Positions 4,729 to 7,878 of a DNA stretch of 7,878 nucleotides are shown here, one piece after another. How positions within the stretch are numbered: position 1 is the stretch's first letter; every line of letters begins with the position of its first letter. A program made the position numbers and the translations under genes. The notes under the pieces are model-generated. The model did not search any database, was not told the origin of the DNA, and saw only the letters and a list, made by a program, of their open reading frames with translations. Location of the stretch: NCBI GenBank assembly GCA_023391175.1, contig JAEWBL010000427.1, forward strand, positions 1-7,878. The letters run 5' to 3'. The stretch comes from Pseudomonadota bacterium (GTDB lineage: Bacteria; Pseudomonadota; Alphaproteobacteria; Rhizobiales; Xanthobacteraceae).

Positions 4729-5088
4729 TCAGGACGCGCGCGGGCAGCGGACGCCGACGCGGTTCACCGGGCCGCCGGCATTCACGCCGGCTCCGGGCGC
4801 GACGCCGACACCGGGCGCACCGACGCCGACGCCGGGGGTGACGCCCACGCCGGGGGCACCGGCGCCGGGCACGCAGCCTGCGGGATAGCCGGGCCGGGTG
4901 CAATGGACCGCTGCACGGGCCGCCGGGGCCGTGGGACGGGCGACGCAGCCCTTGGGAACGCCGACCGTCCGGCAATAGACCACGGCGCCCGCGGGAGCGG
5001 TCGTCGCGAGCGTCACGACGGCGGCGGGGGGCATCGCGGCGAGGGTTGCGGCAAGGAAAGCGGAACGTGTCAGCAGGCGCAGTCGCAT
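4729..5088 (-). CDS. Small exported Gly/Pro/Val-rich protein with paired cysteine motifs
   Basis: A 119-residue protein with a signal peptide (Arg-rich start, hydrophobic 11-30, likely cleavage after APAGA at 35). The mature part has two matching modules of identical spacing, YCRTVGVPKGCV (38-49) and HCTRPGYPAGCV (62-73), each with Cys-x8-Cys. A low-complexity tail follows (78-102) built of APGVGV, TPGVGV, APGVGV and APGAGV units, then a last Cys at 115 in VGVRCP. The Cys-x8-Cys modules suggest small disulfide loops and the tail is elastin-like, so a flexible periplasmic or surface protein is likely. The function is unknown. ATG at 5088 is preferred because it opens the signal peptide and GAGG lies before it, while a longer frame adds no sensible sequence. 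It probably heads a two-gene operon with the small protein 22 bases downstream and diverges from the winged-helix gene. Confidence 0.78.
   Translation of the reverse strand: MRLRLLTRSAFLAATLAAMPPAAVVTLATTAPAGAVVYCRTVGVPKGCVARPTAPAARAAVHCTRPGYPAGCVPGAGAPGVGVTPGVGVGAPGVGVAPGAGVNAGGPVNRVGVRCPRAS
4783..4857 (-). repeat. Imperfect in-frame tandem repeats coding for elastin-like units
   Basis: About four diverged units of 18-21 bases encode residues 78-102 of the exported protein, each giving a P-G-[VA]-G-V core. On the plus strand the units show as recurring CCGGG blocks separated by GACGCC-like segments. Such repeats can gain or lose units by slippage without shifting frame, because unit lengths are multiples of three. 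Confidence 0.7.
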
Positions 5089-5121
5089 GGCGGCCTCGGC
5101 ATCCTTGGAAGACACCTGTGC

Positions 5122-5163
5122 GTGACGCCCGGGGTGACACCGCGCCGAGGTGACTTCACGTGA
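5122..5163. promoter_or_regulatory. Cluster of GTGAC boxes and palindromes in a divergent promoter region
   Basis: The 160-base gap between the exported-protein gene and the winged-helix gene contains GTGAC at 5122-5126, 5134-5138 and 5150-5154. GGTGACACC (5133-5141) is a perfect odd palindrome. GTGA-CT-TCAC-GTGA (5150-5163) holds two overlapping dyads, including the perfect 8-bp TCACGTGA (5156-5163). Repeated half-sites placed between divergent starts suggest regulator binding, perhaps by the winged-helix protein encoded next to them. No strong -35/-10 pair is obvious to me. Confidence 0.4.
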
Positions 5164-5248
5164 GCTAGGCGCCATCCTGTCTTACCGCAATGGCGATTCT
5201 TGGCCCGACTGACGTTGGGTTCTGCGGGACGATGGGGCGGAGGCGCGG

Positions 5249-6136
5249 GTGCCGGGGCGGGTGGCGGAGCGGTCGGGGTCGGCGGTGGATTGGCTTGCCG
5301 CGTGCGGGGCCGAGACGCGGGCGGCGCTTGCCGCCCATCCGGCCTTCCGGCCGGCGGTGGCGCGCCTCGTCAGCGAGATCAGCGCGCTCTACAGCGGCAA
5401 CCGCCTGCTCAATCGGTTGCTCAGCGATCGCGGCCGCAACATGCTGGGCCTTCTGGTTCTCTATCTCGATGCCTTGCCGCCGGCCGAGGGCGGCGGGCTG
5501 ACGGCGGCGCGGATCGTCGCGCTGTGTACCGCAACCGGCCTGTGCAGCCGGGGCCGGGCGAAGGCGATGCTCGCCCTCATGCGCTGGGGCGGCTATCTGA
5601 CGTCGGCGGCGCCGACCGAGGATCGACGGGTGAAGCCGCTGATCCCGCAGGAGAAGCTCGTCGCCCTCCAGCACCAGCGGTGGCGCCTCGTTTTCGAGGC
5701 CGGCAGCACGCTCGATCCTGAACTCGCCCGGCTCGCGCCCCGCCTTTCGGATGCGGCCTTCACGCGGATGCTCGCGGTGATGCTGGGCGATGCCTTCCTC
5801 GCCGGCTTCCGCCCGGTCTCCGCGGCCCGCGAACTGGAGGATCTGGTTGATCGCGACGGCGGTCTGATGGTGCTGATCGCGCTGCTCACCGCCGAATCGG
5901 CGGGCGACGAGCCACCCTCCATCGCCAATCTCTCGCGCCGCTTCCACCTGTCGCGGGCGCATGTGCTCGATTTGCTGCGGCTGAGTGAGGAGCGCGGACT
6001 GGTGGAGCGCGGCGCGCGCGGCACCGGCCATCTGTCCCCGCTGGGGCGGGAGGCGCTGGAGCGCTTCTTCGCCTGTATCTTCGCCGTGATGTCGGGCGCC
6101 GCCCGCGCCGCCGAGGCCCGTCTTCTCGGCGCGTGA
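5249..6136 (+). CDS. Predicted DNA-binding protein with two winged-helix segments (MarR-like)
   Basis: A 295-residue soluble protein with no signal peptide. Two helix-turn-helix-like segments are visible. The first spans about 83-132: [34 protein letters not shown] with a recognition-helix-like [12 protein letters not shown] (100-111) and a wing-like stretch to RRVKPLIP. The second spans about 222-266: [44 protein letters not shown], a very MarR-like arrangement with recognition helix [16 protein letters not shown] and a wing ending in LSPLG. Between them (133-215) are helices without an evident motif. The GTG at 5249 is chosen because GGAGG (5239-5243) lies five bases upstream; GTG at 5261 is a possible alternative. 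A longer open frame on the other strand is rejected as a low-complexity shadow. ppc starts 104 bases downstream on the same strand, so co-transcription or control of ppc is possible but unproven. Confidence 0.8.
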   Translation: MPGRVAERSGSAVDWLAACGAETRAALAAHPAFRPAVARLVSEISALYSGNRLLNRLLSDRGRNMLGLLVLYLDALPPAEGGGLTAARIVALCTATGLCSRGRAKAMLALMRWGGYLTSAAPTEDRRVKPLIPQEKLVALQHQRWRLVFEAGSTLDPELARLAPRLSDAAFTRMLAVMLGDAFLAGFRPVSAARELEDLVDRDGGLMVLIALLTAESAGDEPPSIANLSRRFHLSRAHVLDLLRLSEERGLVERGARGTGHLSPLGREALERFFACIFAVMSGAARAAEARLLGA

Positions 6137-6158
6137 AAGCACCTTCGCCCGGAACGCC

Positions 6159-6199
6159 CTTTCGCTCCTGCACAATTTCCTTAAGACTAAGGTCGAAAG
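6159..6199. promoter_or_regulatory. Inverted repeats upstream of ppc
   Basis: The 104 bases between the winged-helix gene and ppc include CCTTA (6179-6183) and TAAGG (6188-6192), a perfect 5-bp dyad with a 4-base centre, and the wider pair CTTTCG (6159-6164) with CGAAAG (6194-6199). This is the least GC-rich part of the gap, so a ppc promoter may lie here, but I cannot assign a -35/-10 pair. The binding protein is unknown. Confidence 0.3.
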
Positions 6200-6240
6200 A
6201 GACGTGCGCCGCAGCAGCGGACGAGTCCGGGGGAAATCGG

Positions 6241-7878
6241 ATGACGAATTTGGCACTTTCGAGCGGCATCGCGCCGCGCGCAGAGGACGTGAAGGACCAG
6301 CCGCTGCGCGACGACATCCGGCTGCTCGGCCGCATTCTCGGTGACACGGTGCGCGACCAGGAAGGCGCCGAGGTGTTCGACCTCGTGGAGCGCATCCGCC
6401 AGTTGTCCATCCGCTTTCACCGCGACGACGACCAGGCGGCCCGCGACGAGCTGGGCGGCCTGCTCGGCGCGCTGCCCGCCGACCGCTCCCTCGATACCAT
6501 CCGGGCCTTCAGCTACTTTTCCCACCTCGCCAATATCGCCGAGGACCAGCACCACATCCGCCGCAACCGCGCCCACGCCATCGCCGGCTCGGCGCCTCGG
6601 GCGGGTAGCCTCGCCTATGCCTTTTCGCGAGCGGAGCAGATGGGCATCGGCCGCGAGGCACTGGCCCACTTCTTTTTCGGCGCCCGCATGAGCCCGGTGC
6701 TCACCGCCCACCCCACCGAGGTGCGCCGCAAGAGCACGCTTAACCGCGAGATGGAGATCGCCGCCGAGCTGGACCGCCGCGAGCGCGTGGTGCCCACCCC
6801 GCAGGAGCGGGAGGAGGGCGAGGAGATCCTGCGCCGGGCGGTGCTGACCCTCTGGCAGACGGCGCTGCTGCGTCGCATCAAGCTGACCGTGCTGGACGAG
6901 GTGGCGAACGGTCTCTCCTATTACGATTACACCTTCCTCACCGAGGTGCCGCGCCTCTATTGCGCCATCGAGGACCGCCTCGCCGAAGAGGGGGACGAGG
7001 TGCAGCTTCCCTCGTTCCTGCGCATCGGCAGCTGGATCGGCGGCGACCGTGACGGCAACCCCTTCGTCACTGCTCAGGTGCTGAAGGAAACCGTGCGCCT
7101 GCACCGCGACCGCATCCTCGCCCATTACGAGGAGGAACTGGTGGCGCTCGGGGCCGAGCTGTCCCTGGCCCAGCGCCTCGTGACCGTTTCGGATGCCCTC
7201 ACCGAACTCGCCGCCCGCTCACCGGACCGCTCCCAGGAGCACCGGGAGGAGCCCTATCGCCTCGCCCTCGCCTACGTGCTGGAGCGCCTGCGCCAGACCG
7301 GCCGCAAGCTGCGCGGGGAGCCGCTGACGACCGAAGGGCTTGTGCCCTATGCCACGGCGCAGGAGTTCCGTGCGGACCTCGACATCATCAGCGAGTCGCT
7401 GGTGGCAAACGGCTCGAAGGTTCTGGCGCGCGGGCGGCTGCGGCTGCTGCGCCGCGCGGCCGACTGCTTCGGCTTCCACCTCGCCTGCATCGACCTCAGA
7501 CAGAATTCCGATGTCCATGAGCGAGTGGTGGCGGAACTGCTGGAGAAGGCGGTGCCCGGCAGCAACTACGCGGGCCTCGACGAGGAGGCGCGCATCGCGC
7601 TGCTGCTCAAGGAGCTGGCGACGCCCCGGCCGCTCGCCTCGCCGTTCATCGCCTATTCGGACGAGACCTGCTCGGAACTCGACATCCTGCGCGAGGCGGC
7701 GGCCGCGCACCGGGCGCTCGGACGGGAGGTGATCCCCAACGCCATCATCTCCAAGGGCGAGGGCGTGTCGGACCTCCTCGAGGTGGCGCTGCTGCTCAAG
7801 GAGGTCGGCCTCGTCACCAGCGACGGGGCGGGCGGGCTCGTGAGCGAGGTGAACATCATCCCGCTGTTCGAGACCATC
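6241..7878 (+). CDS. ppc: Phosphoenolpyruvate carboxylase, N-terminal 546 codons (3' end outside window)
   Basis: Frame open from ATG 6241 to the window edge. The enzyme carboxylates phosphoenolpyruvate with bicarbonate to oxaloacetate, replenishing the TCA cycle in the cytoplasm. The first signature, [15 protein letters not shown], contains the catalytic His at residue 157 (His138 in E. coli). The second, [12 protein letters not shown], lies at 263-274. The visible part also has [13 protein letters not shown] and ends at [11 protein letters not shown], the strand before the active-site centre. Bacterial PEPC is about 880-930 residues, so roughly 60 percent is present. The third signature with the Gly-rich mobile loop, and the C-terminal aspartate-inhibitor site, are beyond the edge. 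The start is supported by GGGGGAAA upstream and by agreement with the family N-terminus. Nothing in the visible part suggests damage. Confidence 0.97.
   Translation, partial: MTNLALSSGIAPRAEDVKDQPLRDDIRLLGRILGDTVRDQEGAEVFDLVERIRQLSIRFHRDDDQAARDELGGLLGALPADRSLDTIRAFSYFSHLANIAEDQHHIRRNRAHAIAGSAPRAGSLAYAFSRAEQMGIGREALAHFFFGARMSPVLTAHPTEVRRKSTLNREMEIAAELDRRERVVPTPQEREEGEEILRRAVLTLWQTALLRRIKLTVLDEVANGLSYYDYTFLTEVPRLYCAIEDRLAEEGDEVQLPSFLRIGSWIGGDRDGNPFVTAQVLKETVRLHRDRILAHYEEELVALGAELSLAQRLVTVSDALTELAARSPDRSQEHREEPYRLALAYVLERLRQTGRKLRGEPLTTEGLVPYATAQEFRADLDIISESLVANGSKVLARGRLRLLRRAADCFGFHLACIDLRQNSDVHERVVAELLEKAVPGSNYAGLDEEARIALLLKELATPRPLASPFIAYSDETCSELDILREAAAAHRALGREVIPNAIISKGEGVSDLLEVALLLKEVGLVTSDGAGGLVSEVNIIPLFETI

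Noticed and set aside
5165..6256. A 363-codon open frame on the minus strand opposite the winged-helix gene
   Set aside because: Its translation is low-complexity and rich in Arg, Pro, Gln and Gly with no domain, as expected for an antisense shadow in GC-rich DNA. The plus-strand frame has HTH motifs and a good ribosome-binding site.
6187..7125. A 312-codon open frame on the minus strand within ppc
   Set aside because: It lies entirely antisense to the clearly recognisable PEPC coding sequence and has no recognisable domain.
1..7878. Search for a CRISPR array, tRNA, insertion sequence, prophage or defence island
   Set aside because: No regularly spaced repeats, cloverleaf, transposase or defence-type protein was seen. 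Base composition is uniform except for the short AT-rich promoter near 3040-3080.

Overview
The window is GC-rich, densely coding bacterial DNA with almost no intergenic space. Protein content and codon use suggest an alphaproteobacterium of the order Hyphomicrobiales, probably Xanthobacteraceae-like (Xanthobacter, Azorhizobium, Ancylobacter). That placement is inferred from the gene families and base composition; no rRNA or other marker is present. I see no tRNA, rRNA, CRISPR array, transposase or phage gene.

Layout. (a) 2-801, plus strand: the C-terminal part of an acyl-CoA dehydrogenase, followed closely by a GNAT acetyltransferase. (b) 811-2210: an NmrA-type NAD(P)-binding oxidoreductase on the minus strand, diverging from an HxlR-family regulator on the plus strand. 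Overlapping palindromes lie between them. The arrangement resembles E. coli ytfG/ytfH. (c) 2207-3020, minus strand: a two-gene operon of a four-helix DUF2975 membrane protein and a small Cro/CI-type regulator (YoaS/YozG-like). It converges on the HxlR gene and shares a CTAG that gives both genes their stop codon. (d) 3093-3719, plus: a predicted lipoprotein, diverging from the DUF2975 operon across a short AT-rich region with facing promoter candidates. (e) 3744-4262, minus: a trans-editing prolyl-tRNA deacylase of the ProXp-ala/YbaK type. (f) 4263-4433: a compact non-coding block full of inverted repeats. (g) 4434-5088, minus: two small exported Cys-containing proteins, the upstream one with an elastin-like Gly/Val/Pro tail. 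(h) 5249-6136, plus: a protein with two predicted winged-helix segments and a GTG start. (i) 6241 to the window end: the N-terminal 546 codons of phosphoenolpyruvate carboxylase (ppc).

How the genes relate. The clear functional units are the HxlR/NmrA pair (a likely redox- or electrophile-responsive regulator and its oxidoreductase), the DUF2975/XRE operon, the two exported small proteins, and possibly the double winged-helix protein with ppc downstream. The window otherwise reads as ordinary chromosome. No convincing new defence or mobile system is visible. The most unusual items are the structured repeat block at 4307-4433, the elastin-like secreted protein, and the unassigned double winged-helix protein before ppc.
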